The notes: generated from the letters alone by a model not told the origin. Positions 22,065-34,445 are shown, numbered from the stretch's first letter. The stretch: DNA of 64,000 bases from Salvator merianae (GCA_003586115.2 QVOM02000034.1:108327510-108391509); one strand, 5' to 3'. Numbers and translations are program-made.

Positions 22065-22730
22065 GGGTGTGCTCAGACTAAGTATTTCAGTTGCCTTCTC
22101 TGGGGTACACAGGAAATAAGAAAATTCACCTTACTCCACCTCCAAGCCTCTAAATATTCACTGCTCAACAGCCAGGAGAAAAGAGCTCTCAGGTCACCTT
22201 ATTCCTGAGCAGGGAGCACCTCCACCAATCACAGCCTTGCAGGAACCCATTAGACAATCAAACGTGGAGAAAGGGCACCAATGAGCTCTTGCCAGGACCA
22301 GGAACTTTTGCACTCAATTAAACAGGTTGAAGGAAGTTGAAAGTGCAACTAAAAAAATAACTCCTGTCCTCCCTGTACTTAAAAAGCACACTAGACTTTG
22401 TATAATGGGGGGGGTGGGGGAGAGACTAGAATTTTTTCAGAACTTTTCTTTTGCAAACAAACTAATGAAAAACCCTGGCAGTTATGGAGTTAAGAAATTG
22501 GAAACTGCTTCAGCAGAGAGACAGGGATTACATACCCAGTGGCCAATCAGTAAGCGGCACCCTTTGCAGTCATGGATAGTTGTCTGTTGAAGGGAATAGG
22601 CTACACTACGGGTGAGTGTTGAATTGACTCAACGGGTAACTGTGTTTGGAAGGCTTTTTTTCTGTGCACCCAGGAATTATTTGTTCATTTTATTCAGGCA
22701 GTTTTAAAAATTGCTAGTCTGAACATACCC
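22065..22730 (-). mobile_element. Family B non-autonomous DNA transposon (copy 2)
   Basis: The ends are GGGTGTGCTCAGACTA and its inverse TAGTCTGAACATACCC. The left flank is TAA and the right flank AAA, close to the TAA/TAA seen for copy 1. Internal CTGTGTTTGGAAGGC, AACTGCTTCAGCAG and GGCACCAATGAGCTCTTGCC align in reverse order with 459-1551. About 666 bp, with a single copy of the block that is duplicated in copy 1. Confidence 0.75.
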
Positions 22731-22806
22731 AAAGAAATGATAAGCATTCTCAGACCAGAAATCTGAGCCATTAGCCCACCCTTGTAAGTAGAAACAGTCA
22801 ACAGCA

Positions 22807-22872
22807 AATGCTAATGCTAATGCTAATGCTAATGCTAATGCTAATGCTAATGCTAATGCTAATGCTAATACT
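22807..22872 (+). repeat. (TAATGC)n hexamer microsatellite
   Basis: Ten perfect AATGCT units followed by two variant AATACT-like units. A hexamer array of this purity is less common than di- or tetranucleotide repeats. Confidence 0.95.
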
Positions 22873-24045
22873 AATACATTTCTTCAAACCATCCAGGTTT
22901 CGGTGGGGGGGGGGGAATGAAGACTTTTGAGCAAAGTATTTGGAAAAGTAAAGAAATAGATGCTCTTACATCATGTTCAAAGCTTGGGGAACAATTTAAA
23001 CCCATCCATGCAGTTTTCTTTGCAAGAATGCAGTAATGATTTGCCGCTATCTTCTTTCAGAAAATTGCAAGTGACCCACTGATGTCCAAGCAGTTGATCT
23101 AGTGCTAGGCTACAGTAATAGTATTGTTAAAAGGCACCCAAAAATAAGGTCATTGCACTTTTTGGCATCAAAAATTGGTATCAGTTGCATAGCATTGCAG
23201 TTGTCAGTGTTTCCTTACAAATGAAACTTGTATTTTGCTGCATAAATGGATAGTGGCTAAGAAATGCTTACTTCTGCTACATAGGAACAGAGTTTCTAAT
23301 ACTGCATGAAAGAGGAAGTAAGAGTTAAACCTTGCCCTGCAGGTATGCCCCCAAGGAAAGTGAGAATTAGTAAGCATCTCCTTGACTTTCTAAGGCAGAT
23401 GGGTACATTCCATATGTCTATTTACTAGCTCATGACCACCTTAAGATGCATCTGTACTGTGACAGAAAATCTTTGGTGACTCACTTTGCTACTGCCGCTG
23501 CTACTAAATTCATTGCACTTTTGCCTTAAAAGTTTGTCAAATGTGCTAGCTTGCCTTGGGAAAATTTCAAAAATAATGCTTTCATTTAGAAATCATATTG
23601 TAGTGATAGATGCACAGACCCTTCAATTCAAACCATGACTGTACACCATCTTTCCACCCTATCCCTTTGTAATAATCCATTAAATGCTTTCAAGTATGGA
23701 AAAAGAATAGCAACCTGTAGATGTGAATGATGCCCAAAAGACCTATAAAATACCTACTGCCTCGCTGACCGAGTTGTTACAGCTCTCATCTCTAATGGAT
23801 GGTATTGTTGTTTTATCATCCAGACAACCACACACATTAATTATAAATTCTTCTGGGTTTCAAATCTGTTTTAAAGTGTTTGTAGATACATATATAAAAA
23901 GGGGCTTCTGAAAAGCATTGATCTCACTTCTCCATCGCTCAAGCAGAGCTTTCTAGCTCATTTCTGGATTTCACCTTCTCTTGTAAGCAGAGACAACCTT
24001 TTTCTAGCCTTTTTCCCAATGGTAAGGCATATCTGTGCTCTCTTA
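22873..24045. other. No gene recognised
   Basis: Unassigned; a poly-G run occupies about 22905-22914. No repeat family identified. Confidence 0.4.
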
Positions 24046-24580
24046 GGACCTTTCTGCTCTTACCTCTCTGGGATCTGGACCAGTGGGTCTGGATCATACA
24101 AGGCCCTCGGACTCAGATCATGAAAAGTTTCGGTCTGGGACAGCACCCTCTGCGCAGCAATGCTGTTCCAACCCAGACCTGGACTGGTCCTGAAGCTCGC
24201 ACAAGCTTCAAAGACAGCCGCCGAGGTCTCTGATGGTTAGGAATGCAAGTCCCTGGTCCTGGAGCTCCCAGAGGACCAATTTCAGCAGCACATTTTGGTG
24301 CACTGCCAAAATGAGTTTCCCAGTAGTATAAAAAATGAAGGTGACCCACCTCCATGTTCCTGATTGCGCTTCCTGGTACACTGATAGATCTGTTTAATCA
24401 GGTCCACCAGTAATTCAGATCAGGAGCCTCCTGATCTGGATTACACTCCATCTGATGCAGACAGAGGAAAATAGAGGTGGGGAGGGCCTCGCTTGTCCAC
24501 ATTGATGTGCTGACAGAAGAGGCCCTGCAGAGGATTTTGTGGCGCAATATTCCAGATCTAAGGTAAATGCAAAAATCTCT
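24046..24580 (+). mobile_element. Family F non-autonomous DNA transposon (copy 1)
   Basis: The left end GGACCTTTCTGCTCTTACC is matched by a right end AGGTAAATGCAAAAATC (decayed inverse). Right-hand sequence GACAGAAGAGGCCCTGCAGAGG then TATTCCAGATCTAAGGTAA recurs at 33700-33780. Blocks resembling CACTCCATCTGATGCAGA recur at 41800-41830. About 535 bp, no transposase. TTA precedes the left end. Confidence 0.55.
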
Positions 24581-25046
24581 CAGCTACAAGTACACGACAG
24601 AAATGTCTTATGTTCCGTGATCACATGACTTGTAAGGGCAAAATCCTAGATAAAATGGCCCATGCAATTTCAGTGGTGGCAAAAATGCTTTCCAAGGCCA
24701 TGGGAAACTAATATGTATATTTAGGTGTTTCCTTTTGCCCCCTAGGTCAAGGAATGCTTTTCACACCTCTTGGGATCTCTACATATTTATATCTGTATTC
24801 TACCCTTCCAATAAATTATCCAATCTTTTCCACAACAAGACAAAATAAGCAAAATGTAAATCACACAAAGCAAAAACAACAAGTTCAATGGATTTTTAAA
24901 AATCTAATATGCACTGAATGCAATGCACCCCCACGGTGCTTTCCAGTTGGTCTAGAAATGTCACCAAACCCTACTTCCAAAGTCCATATTAGCAGAAGCA
25001 AATATCCCACAGAAACATAGAGCAAAAAGAGACTTCAGTCATGTAG
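24581..25046. other. No gene recognised
   Basis: Unassigned sequence; AT-rich and CAA-rich from 24820 to 24900. Confidence 0.35.
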
Positions 25047-25350
25047 GCTGTTTCTACACTTACCATTGGAGCAGTCAGCCCATGGAAGTGTCCAGAGGCC
25101 TGCCTTCCACACACTAGTGCAGGACAGAGCAGGTCCCACCCCTTTTAGTATGCTTCATCCACATTGGATGAAGCCGTGGAGCATGACCAGGCTTTGTATT
25201 CTGGACTACAGATGCATGTGGGCAGTATACACCTGTAGGCCAGAATACAATGGGGGACCTTTTTCACCAGCACACCAGGAAGTATCACTGGACGTTGCTG
25301 CATCCTCAAAACAGGCCCTCCTGGCAACTGCAATGGCTCAACACCAGTTC
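25047..25350. mobile_element. Family N MITE-like element (copy 1)
   Basis: Starts GGCTGTTTCTACACTTACC. It shares GAAGTGTCCAGAGGCCTGCC, CTTCCACACACTAG and CTTCATCCACATTGGATG with the element at 42022-42375, in modified form. The right end is unclear. Confidence 0.4.
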
Positions 25351-25499
25351 AAGTGCTAGGTGCAACCTTCAAAGGCAGTGCAAGGCCTAAGACAGCCCTA
25401 TCCCATCCCACCAGCAGATAGCCCTATCTCATCCCACCAGCAACCTGTCCTGGCATGGGATAGGTTCCGTATCCCACACTAGGGTGTCCCACCCTGGTC

Positions 25500-25970
25500 T
25501 TTCATAAAACAGATAAGTGCAATCTCCTTCTCCATGCTTCCCAGCCACTACCTGAATACTTCCAGTGAAAGAAAAGCCACCATCTCTCTAACTGGTTCCA
25601 TGGTTGTCCTTCCCTTGCTACAAATATGTCCTTCCTGATATTCAACTGGAATCTCACTTGTTTTAACAAAACCCTGTTATTCCACATCCTCCATTCTGTG
25701 ATGATAAAGAACAGGTCATGAACCTCTTTTCTGTGACATTCTTTCAGGTGTTTGAAAAGTGCTATGACATTCCCCTTCAGTCTATGGTTTGAAAAGTTAA
25801 ACATACCATTTCTCTCCAACTTTCCTCATATGATTTTTTTCATTGTACTTCTCAGAATCTGTTTTAATTTACCTGGATATTTTTCAGGTAATGTTCCCAA
25901 AACTAGACATGGTGCCCAAAGTGGAGTCTAACCAACATCAAGTAGAATAGAACTTCCCTTGATTTGGAGA
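25500..25970 (-). mobile_element. Old CR1-type LINE C-terminal fragment
   Basis: Minus-strand translation of 25819-25502 contains MFNFSNHRLKGNVIALFKHL, then KECH, then VRFQLNIRKDIFVAREG. This parallels the intact CR1 at 51167-52504 (MFSLQKRRLRGDMIAVFKYL, GCH, SRYRLDIRKNFLTVRA). Upstream text on the same strand corresponds to the 'cause of one's hypothesised LEQVQRRATK' region but is too decayed to translate. The 3' end is missing. Confidence 0.7.
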
Positions 25971-25973
25971 CTA

Positions 25974-26484
25974 GGGGCCTATTCATACTTCCCACCATGG
26001 AATGTTCACCAGTGAACATTCCACAGTGGAATAGGCCATGCAACACAGACACTGTCCACACTGTGGGTTCTTAGAACACCAGCATTTGTGGTGTGAATGC
26101 TGGCATTATGCTTGCATTCCTCACCATGGCAGCGGCCAGGAAGGATCTGACCACAGTCACGGTGACCACCAATGCCACAGATCACATAGGAAGAGCCACA
26201 CTATGCAGACACAATCCCACCTTCACACAGATGCAATCCTGCCATCGTGCAGGTGCAGGTGCATCACGCCACACAGCTGTGCATTCACATCCAGAAGAGG
26301 GTGCGAACACACTTTACAGGGAGCACTCCAGCTTCTTCCAGTACAGCTGTGGATCATGATAGCTAGGAGTGATCAGGAGCAGCTGGAGTCTGCTCCCAAT
26401 CTCATGGGCCTCTGCAAAGTGCAGAGGCACTTGCCTAGTGAGCGTCCTTGACACTCACTAGCTTCAAGTATGAACAGGCCCTAA
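25974..26484 (+). mobile_element. Family D MITE (copy 3)
   Basis: The left end GGGGCCTATTCATACTT and right end AAGTATGAACAGGCCCT form a clear inverted repeat. Between them lie GGAATGTTCACCAGTGAACATTC-type palindrome halves, GTGTGAATGCTGGCATTATG, and TGCCTAGTGAGCGTCC near the right end. It directly follows the CR1 fragment. Confidence 0.75.
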
Positions 26485-27526
26485 GACTGTATCCATGTCT
26501 TGGTGGCATAGGGCGCACTGAGATAGGAACAATTGATCCTGCCCCGGGATAAAGCGTGGGATCTCCTCATGTCTGCACCTTATCCCACACTGTCTTCAGA
26601 GCTCACAACTCAGTTCATGAGCTAAGTTTTTCGCTCCAAAGACAAAGGCCTTTCCACTAGCTAGCAGTGTCAGTCCATCACCTGCACAAGCCGGCATATA
26701 GATTATGATCACCACCACCATGTGTCTACACAGTGGTGGCAAGAGTAACAAAAGGAGGTGAGCACCCTCAATTGTTTTTCCATACTCTTAGCAAGGACAC
26801 TTGTAAGCCCTCCAGCACTCTTCTCAGAGGGCTCTATGACAGCAGGCATCCTGGATGTTTTCCTGCCAGATCACAAGGGCTTCTTGGTGGGGAACACTGT
26901 ATATGTAGATACTACCTACAGTTCTATCAGTGCAGCTCTAATTGCATTCATTCATACATACATACATACATACATACATACAAACATATATTCATGCATT
27001 CATTCAGTTTGCATTTAGATCTCACTTTTATTCCAAAGAATTCATGGTAGAGATTGTAGAGATTTCATTCAGAAGGGCACTAATGAATCCAAAATTAGTC
27101 AGCAAGTTTCCATGCTCAAATAGGGATTTGAACCCTGGTTTCCAAGGTCTTTGTCCACCACTGTAGTCACTACATCACTCAACTATATCATATTCAGTTT
27201 GTGATCAACAAAAAAAATCCCAGTTTATTTTCCACCTGCAGCGTCAACAAGTCATGGACCATCCATCTTGCAACTGCAATGTAGGCTTTTGCGTGTATTT
27301 CTAATTAACCTCATTCTGCTGTTTTTATTGTCTGCAGTATATATTATCTCTCACAATTTTGTGTAATTTGCAAATTTGAAAAGAATTCCAATTAACTAAT
27401 TTTAAAAGTCAATGAGAAATATTGTAATGCAGCCATTCTGATCCACTTCCACAATTCCCAGCCCTGGGCAGTTCTTTCCCATAACTGATTGGTTTGGTTC
27501 TTTATTTCATCTGCCTGTTCATACAT
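26485..27526. other. No gene; (ATAC)n at 26953-26981
   Basis: An ATAC tetranucleotide array lies at 26953-26981. The rest is unassigned. Nearby frames are repeat artefacts. Confidence 0.4.
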
Positions 27527-27708
27527 GTGGGTGTGGTTGTAGCTCACTAGTAGAACAAACTTCCAGGAAAGCAGAGGGTCTCAAATTCAATTGCCAGCCT
27601 TTCCTGGGAAATAGCCAGTGGCAAATCATTTCAGTATCTCAGTCAAAAAAAACTGCATAGAAGCTTCCAGGAGTCAGACACAACTTGATGGTACCCAACA
27701 ACAAGAGC
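27527..27708 (+). mobile_element. tRNA-derived SINE with BovB-like tail (copy 2)
   Basis: The tRNA-like head (GTGGTTGTAGCTCACTAGTAG, A box near 27540) has a decayed B box (CAAATTCAATTG). The body GGCAAATCATTTCAGTATCTC leads into GGAGTCAGACACAACTTGAT and a CCCAACAACA end. The tail resembles the 3' end of BovB (GTCNGACACNACTNG), which is how squamate tRNA SINEs are known to recruit BovB machinery. Confidence 0.75.
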
Positions 27709-27732
27709 ATATAATATATGTATCTGTGTGTG

Positions 27733-27750
27733 GATAGATAGATAGGTAGG

Positions 27751-27810
<60 letters not shown>
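27733..27810 (+). repeat. (GATA)n microsatellite
   Basis: Nearly perfect GATA array with a GGTAGGTA interruption near its left end. Confidence 0.95.
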
Positions 27811-29451
27811 ATTTATTGCTTGTAATTACCTTTATCCTTTTTCTTTCTGTTTTCTCTCTCTTTTGCTTTTTATGTTTAAAACGTTTTTTGTAGACACACA
27901 AAAATCTAAATCTATGAAGATCTTACTTGGCAGCCTCTAATTCATCAGCCTTAGGAGCACCAGACTTTCACCCTCAGGCGTAGCAGGGTATGAATCAACA
28001 GTATCAGAAGCTTAATCTGCTTTCTCAGCTGATGATGCGACAACCCCAGAAATCCACTAACTCTGAGGTCAAGACCATATCAATAATTCAGTTTCAGTGT
28101 TAGAAAACAGCACTACTATTCAAAGGCAGATTATTAGACATAACTTATTAAAATACATGGTGCTGCTTAGAGCAGGGAGCTGCTCAAGTGTATATGGAAT
28201 GTTGAAGGTAAAGAAAGTGGACCAGTCATGGCCTGAGATTACTGTGCCAGACAGAATCCATTTTGGAGCACTGGAACCCATGTGAGAAAAGAGGCTACAG
28301 TGTAAAAGGATACAAGATTGAGAAATATTCCTATGGATTAATTCTTCCTCCCCTCTCCAGGAGAGCTATCAATCTTTAACAGATTTGGCTTGCTAGAAGC
28401 AAAAGTCAAACCTAGAAACACGTCTGAATGGGTGTAATTTTGAATAAACCCAAAAGGTGTGTCAGATGTTACACATTTAGATTGAGTCTAGTCCAACCTT
28501 TGTGTAATTTGTATAATATCTAAACATCTGCAGGAAACCCGTTTTGAATGTGCTTGGTAATCCTGAAGTGGGGCAGATATCCCAGCCCTGATTGGCTTTA
28601 ACTACTGGTATGCCTTCCATTATTCTTGTCAATTACACCTTGTTGTCCTTGCAGTAAGAATCATCCAAAACCCACCAACGCTGTCCAGAGGTGAAAACAG
28701 CAGTCCAGCAGATAGGTAGGGAACCAGTTTTAGTAATGTATGCAGAAGAATGCCTTTTCACACAGCCCCCTACTCGTGTGTAAAAGGTCCCCTTCCCTTC
28801 CATAGAAAAGTATTGCCTGCACACGATTTGTCACCCTCGATGTGAGTTTAGGGTGGGTCATTCCCCTTTTTTGAGATCAAAGATAAAAGTAGCCTCCAGG
28901 TAGTACACAGTACAGTTTCTGTTACCTGAACTCCCTCCACCCATGCTGCCTGTCATCTGGATCAATTCTCTCTCCACTACTGCACCTCGATTCTGGGAAA
29001 AGAACTTAGCCACCTTTTAAACCTTCCATTTTTCCGTTGCTGTTTGCCGCTTTGGCTGCTGCTTCAAGTCCAAAACAGTTCCACAGCCTGAGCTTTGCTT
29101 TGCCTCAACTGAGGTAACCAGCTTGGGAGAGACCACAACTATGTTGCTGAATAGTGCTCTTCTCTTTTTGCACTGTCTCCATTTTTGCCTTTACCAGAAC
29201 TGGAGGCTCTTTGAGGTGGAGACTTCATTCCCAAATCCTCATTGCAGTAGAGAGTGAGACATCTATGTGATCCCTGAAGAATTTAGGATTCCTCAGGGCT
29301 GGATGAATTTAAGTTCAGATCCCCTTTCTTACCCCATAGACTCCCCATTAACTTAGTTGTCAAAATTGTCCTTAAAAGACTACATATATTAAGTAGAAGT
29401 CTGTGTAGCTTGCTTCTCTGCTTGGCACACATGCAGTTAAGTCTCTGCAAT
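27811..29451. other. No gene recognised
   Basis: About 1.6 kb unassigned. Frames here are short and show no family I recognise. Confidence 0.4.
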
Positions 29452-30049
29452 GGGCCTTTTCGCACTGAGCTCCGTAGTCCGTTCCCAGTAGTTGGCTTCG
29501 GACCGGAGGGGTTGGAGAACGCTGGCTGCCCTTCGCACTCCCAGACAGAGGAACGGACCCGAAGTCGACCAGCAGAGGGAACAGTGTGAATGGCATCCAC
29601 TAGTTTGGTACCGCACTCCGTACCATCGAGCTCCGCTTCGTACCATCGAACTCCGCTTCGTAACCAGAGGGCTCGTTACAGAGCCAGCTTCGTAATGGCA
29701 GCTAGGCTGCCATGCCCAAAGGGCTATCCCGGGTGTGAAGCTTCACACCCAGGTGTGAAAACTTCGCACCCAGGTGCGAAGCTTCGTACCACGCATGCGC
29801 AGCCATGCCAGCCACGCCCGGCCGCCATTGCAAATGCGGACGGGAGTGCGAAAGCACCGTGCCCGATCTTCGCTCCATCGTGCAGGTTGGAATGAAGACA
29901 AGCTTTTACTTGTCTTGCCTTACTCAGGATCAGGTGCAAATTGGGTACGAAGTGGTTCGGATCGGGTAAGGTGCACGCCTGCAGCAGTGCGAAAGCTCTG
30001 TTCCAGCGAACGGACAAGAACGTTCCACCGCTGCAGTGCGAAAAGGCCC
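29452..30049 (+). mobile_element. Family G CpG-rich non-autonomous transposon (copy 1)
   Basis: The left end GGGCCTTTTCGCACTG and right end CAGTGCGAAAAGGCCC form a perfect 16-bp inverted repeat. The 598-bp element is CpG-rich, unlike its flanks, and shares most of its length with 36428-36961. A 17-bp unit CTCCGCTTCGTACCATC-like is repeated near 29630-29660, and a small TTCACACCCAGGTGTGAA palindrome lies near 29742. Open frames of up to about 115 codons on both strands reflect the CpG-rich composition, not genes. No clear target duplication. Confidence 0.85.
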
Positions 30050-31847
30050 ACTGTGTCCCCTATCAAGGAATCCCTAATATCCCTATTTCTATTGCTTTGC
30101 TTACTGTTTTACAGACTGTAATCAGTTGTTCTGACAGAAGTTGACAGTTCTGCTGTTCTAAGCTATTTGGGGTGTTTTTCTTCTACTTTAATAAAGTGGT
30201 TTTGTTTCTTTCCAACAAATACTGTATCTGGAATATTTTTATGCTGTCTTTTATTTTACAGTTCATTTGGGTAATCTGACATTTTTAAAACGTTTTCTCT
30301 ATAAGATTCTGCTTTTAGAGCTTGGTGCCTGGGTGAGCTATTTTCCCCATCCCAGTAAATCCCAGTGCATTGCTAACAAGATATAGATATCTCAGATTGG
30401 AACACACTATTCATTTCTAGGAAACCACGTCACAGAGTTGTATTGCTACTGAGCTCTTGACAATGATGTATCCTCAGAAATTCTAGAATACACTAGACTG
30501 GGGGGCTCAAAACCTACCTCAAAAAATGCACCGTAGCCTGCTTTTCTTCTCAGTCCCAGAAACTTCACTTGTTTCACCTCAACCCCATTCTTTGTATTAT
30601 GCACTAAATTTGTCTCTTTTGGAGGGAAGGAGCTCTTTGAGGTGATTTTGTTTTTCCTAGAAACTATGTAGTTCTTCACATTGATGGAAAGATGGAGGTT
30701 AATCCTCCAATTGAAATATTTCATAAACATTATAAATTTGATAGCTATTATGGTTCTCCTTGTGTATATATTATATGGTTGGCTGATTTTACCTCTAAGG
30801 CCTACCTCATGATTTCCTTCCAAAACTTTACCTTGTGTTATACAGTCTTTTTGCCAGTCCTGAGTGAAAACTGAATAGGAGGATGGCTGCTTCCAAATCT
30901 GAAAGAGAAGACAGAGAAAGGAAAGGAGAGAAAGTGTTCTGATCACTTTGATCAGATTGGGGATGGTTTTAAAAGAAGAGAAGGATCAGAGTGGGGAAAA
31001 AATAGAAGGCTGCATCTCTCAGTGTGGAACTGTGTCAATAAGTGAAAGACAGACTAGAGGATTAACTGATGGAGAGGATATCTGTGGAGAAGATGCTGTG
31101 ACCTGCAAGATAGCTTTCGGGTTGCTAAAGAAGCACATTGGAAAGGTCAACAGAAGAATCAGAGAGTGAGTTGAAAGGGTACAGTTCTTCTAAGGCTCTG
31201 ACATTTCTGCACCCCAGTACATATAGTTTAATGCTATTATAGTGAGTGAACAAAAGAAGAAGTCTTCCCTCTGAGGAAGATAACTCATTGTGACCATTGA
31301 GGGAAGGAACTTCCAAGAAACTGAAGACAGAGAAAACTGAGTCCACAAGGCATTCAAAATGCCTGGAGCAGGGTCTGGACCACTTCTGTCATCATCACCT
31401 ACTTGCCATGGCAGCAAGAACAGGATCTAGCCTTGGTCATTAGGGAGACAACTTTATGCAGACCTTGCAATCCAAGAATACAACTGGTATGGTTCTCACA
31501 GCCCATTTGGAGGTTGCCTTCAGATCTATGGCAGAGGCCACATAGGAACTGGAGAGTCCCTTGGAGGAAGTACAAGAGAAGGAAATGATGGGTAAATAAA
31601 GCAGCTTATGTATTTCAAAGAGGAGGCAGCATTTTAATGGGTGGGGGGAAAAGTGGTATGATTGCCACTGAAAATCCTGGTCTCACATTTCAAGCACAGA
31701 GGCATCATTTTCAATGACAATTGTGGCACCTCCATTGAGGACAGAAAATCATGCCCTCCAAAGGTTGCATCTTAATCAGTGATCATGCCGAGTAACAGTG
31801 TGGCACAACTGACGCAAGGCATTTTCTGCTGTCAGAAGTGAACAAAA
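30050..31847. other. No supported gene; unassigned 166-codon frame
   Basis: A minus-strand frame at 30946-30446 runs 166 codons. It is rich in Lys, Ile and Asn and matches no family I recognise, so I do not call it a gene. The remainder is unassigned. Confidence 0.35.
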
Positions 31848-32040
31848 GAAGATAAGAGGGTCCCTGCCAGATTGGGCCACGGCCCATCTGGTCCAGCATC
31901 CTGTCTCACACAGTGGCCCACCAGTTGCTTCCAGAATTCTCGAGCAGAATAAAAAGGCAAAGCTTCTCCTGTTCTCGACTCTCTGCAAATGGCTTTTAGA
32001 GACATCCTGCCTGTCTCTCCATCCTGGAGGAAATGGAAAC
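31848..32040 (-). mobile_element. CR1-type LINE 3' end fragment
   Basis: Plus-strand text GGCCCATCTGGTCCAGCATC, CCTGTCTCACACAGTGGCC and GCTTTTAGAGACATCCTGCC is the reverse complement of a CR1-type 3' untranslated region. The same repeat occurs at 38251, 55640 and 63630. Confidence 0.55.
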
Positions 32041-32859
32041 ACAGCTGCAGAAGGTGCATTACCAAGTGCCTCCAAAGTCAAGTGGAGATTGCAGAAGTAC
32101 TAGTCTGAAGCCTGAAGAAGTAACTCACCTGTCTGAAAAGCCAAATCCCTCTGAGCAAATGCAAAGATAAAAGTAAGGCCTGATAACCTGGGTAGATATA
32201 ACTGAATGAGTCAGTCTTGTTTTAATACAGGGAATTATTTGTTTTGGATTTTTAAAAAAGATTTAACTTATAAGCAAGTCTATATAAATGCAAATACCGT
32301 TCCTGTAGATGTAATTTTGTGAAGCAAAACTACTCACTATCTTTAGCAGTGAAATTCAAGTGGCAAGTGTGACAAGCAAAGAAAAATGAATGCAGTTAAC
32401 TTCAGCCATCCCAGCTCATCTGAAAGCTTATGTCAGTTCCTAAATAAGCTTTTCATTTTTTTATTCACTCTGCTGATCTTTGTTGATTTACAGCATGAAT
32501 GAGCATGGCACATTGCAACTTGTATAGTATAGTTTTGCCCCTCTCCCCAAATAATAAAACATTTATTGCAAGCACATCAAGCTTGTGAGTGGCTTTGACT
32601 TATTATAGCAATGAAGTGTCATGTTAAACAACTCATTTACATTGTGGCAGAAGACTCTATGCATACTCTAAGTAATTTAATTCTATCCAGGACAGAAGGC
32701 TTCCAAAAGATATTCAACACCAATAATAAACTATAATTGGATGCAATTTGCTTTAACCAATGACTTCTCTCAGGTAGGGACATTTTCCATTCAAACTCCC
32801 CCAATACAGTGAGAGATGTGGGGGGGGGGGGTCCCCAGTATCCTGTTGCCATTCATTTT
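32041..32859. other. Single-copy stretch, no gene
   Basis: AT-rich, repeat-free over 32340-32640; a 12-nt G run is at 32820-32831. Possible conserved non-coding DNA, unproven. Confidence 0.3.
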
Positions 32860-33680
32860 TGCCCCTTCAAAATGTGAAAGCTCGCAGCAAACATAGGCTT
32901 TCTTTGGAAAAGAGAAAAAAGCAAGGTGAATCCAGAAGCATCCCCAGATCACACAATCTCTCTCTCTGGGTCAAAACACTCCCATCAAGAATTGGATGCC
33001 ATCTAACTCTCTGGTCTGGAGACCCCGTGACACACAACCCTTCCGACTCGCCCAGATTCAGTTTCAATTTATTGTCCCACATTGAGCTCCTCAGAGAATG
33101 CTGAATGGAGTAGCAGTAGTTATGTGACTGACTTAAAGAAACGGAAGGGCTCCACTGTGAAGAGAGGGACATATGATGTTGGTCATGTAACAGAAGATGT
33201 CAATGCTTCTGATTCTATCCTTCAAAATCTGGAGGAATATAAAAGTAGTCAAGCAGAGCAAACAGGTTATAGATCTCCAGGCAGCACTTAAGCACCTCAA
33301 CTGACTCAAAAAGAATAGAAAGAGTTGGGTGTCATCAACATACTGATGGCACCTCATTCCAAATCTCTTGATGACCTCTCCCAGAGGTTCCATATAGACA
33401 CTGAACAATATAGAGGACAAAACTGATCCCTGTGGAACTCCACATGAGAGCTGCCAAGGAGCTGAACAAAAGTTCCCCATGGCTCCTTTTTAGAGTCTAC
33501 TTCAGAGATAGGAATAAAATCACTGCAGAACAGTACAGTAAAAAACACTGTACAAAGTTGCTCCAAGAAGATACCATGGTTAATGGTATCACAAGCTGCT
33601 GAGAAATCAGGCTCACACTGTGCCTATCCTTCTCCCAATAGAGATCATCTGTCAGGGTGACCAAGACAGTCTCAGTACAG
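32860..33680 (-). mobile_element. L2-type LINE reverse-transcriptase fragment
   Basis: Read on the minus strand in order: DFSAACDTINHGIF at about 33605-33565 (motif A region), GVPQGSVLSSILFSVYMEPL then GEVIKRFGMRCHQYVDDTQL at 33440-33325, and DNKLKLNLGESEGLCVTGSP then RVRWHPILDGSVL at 33090-32970. The motif order matches the L2 copy at 42380-43882. The catalytic motif reads YVDD where the other copy has YADD. Stops and frameshifts separate the blocks. Confidence 0.85.
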
Positions 33681-33783
33681 TGGATGGGGCTTCTCTAGTC
33701 CATGCTAACATGCAGACAGAAGAGACCCTGAAGAGGCTTTGTGGTGCAGTATTCCAGATCTAAGGTAAGTGCAGAAAAGCCCT
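33681..33783 (+). mobile_element. Family F fragment (copy 2, right end)
   Basis: Shares GACAGAAGAGACCCTGAAGAGG and TATTCCAGATCTAAGGTAAG, then TGCAGAAAAGCCC, with the right end at 24490-24580. Confidence 0.6.
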
Positions 33784-34164
33784 ATGACTCAACAGGATCT
33801 AGAATAAAGGCATAGGAGAAGGTCTAAATAGTGATTCAGCATTAGTCTTGACTCTTTTATCTATATAAAGTATGGCAAACCAAACTTTGGTCTAAAGCAC
33901 CTCCTCAGCAGATTAAAGTCCAGAATACTGTGGTTTAGAGAGGCAAACAGCTAACGGCAAATCATTGTTTAGCTCTTCCCTGTACCCCAGGGGCTAGCTG
34001 CAACTTCTGTAATTACAGGATAGGATGTGTTCATGTAGAAACCATGGCAACCTCTCCTTCACATTGTCAATTTGCCAATATAAAAATCTATACAACTTTA
34101 GGACTTAGCAGCTCAAGAAACAGAATTACCCTGAGGTTTCATATGTAACATTGCAGAAAGGTTA
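33784..34164. other. No gene recognised
   Basis: Unassigned sequence. Confidence 0.35.
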
Positions 34165-34445
34165 CCCCCAATGGCCCCTGATCATATGAGACCATTAGCC
34201 AAAGGAGCAGGGGTACAGCATGCAGCCCCACATGCAGCGGCAGCCCAACGTTTTAAGGGTGGGTGTTCAGAACCCACAGGAAGGGGGAGATCACTGTCAC
34301 AGGGCTTCCGGGCCTCCGTACTGTCGCAGCTGCAACAGTACGGAGGCATGGAGGCCCCACAAACAGTGATCACCCCCTTCCCATGGGTTCCAAACACCCA
34401 GTCTTAAAGCAACGGACCTCTGCTGCCCACATGACTATCAAATGT
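34165..34445. mobile_element. Family I foldback element (copy 2)
   Basis: The long hairpin arms are 34260-34324 (GGGTGTTCAGAACCCACAGG ... GCCTCCGTACTGT) and 34335-34399 (ACAGTACGGAGGC ... GGGTTCCAAACACCC). Outer arms GCAGCGGCAGCCCAACG and CTTAAAGCAACGGACCTCTG pair loosely. It is related to the hairpin at 16165-16480 by arm motif and loop placement. Confidence 0.6.

Noticed and set aside
27733..27810. Regular repeats considered as a CRISPR-like array
   Set aside because: Tetranucleotide microsatellite without spacers, in eukaryotic sequence.
29283..30144. Many overlapping frames of 70-115 codons on both strands
   Set aside because: They lie in CpG-rich family G, appear in all frames, and change between the two copies.
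30446..30946. 166-codon minus-strand frame
   Set aside because: No recognised domain, AT-driven composition, no repeat or exon context; probably chance.
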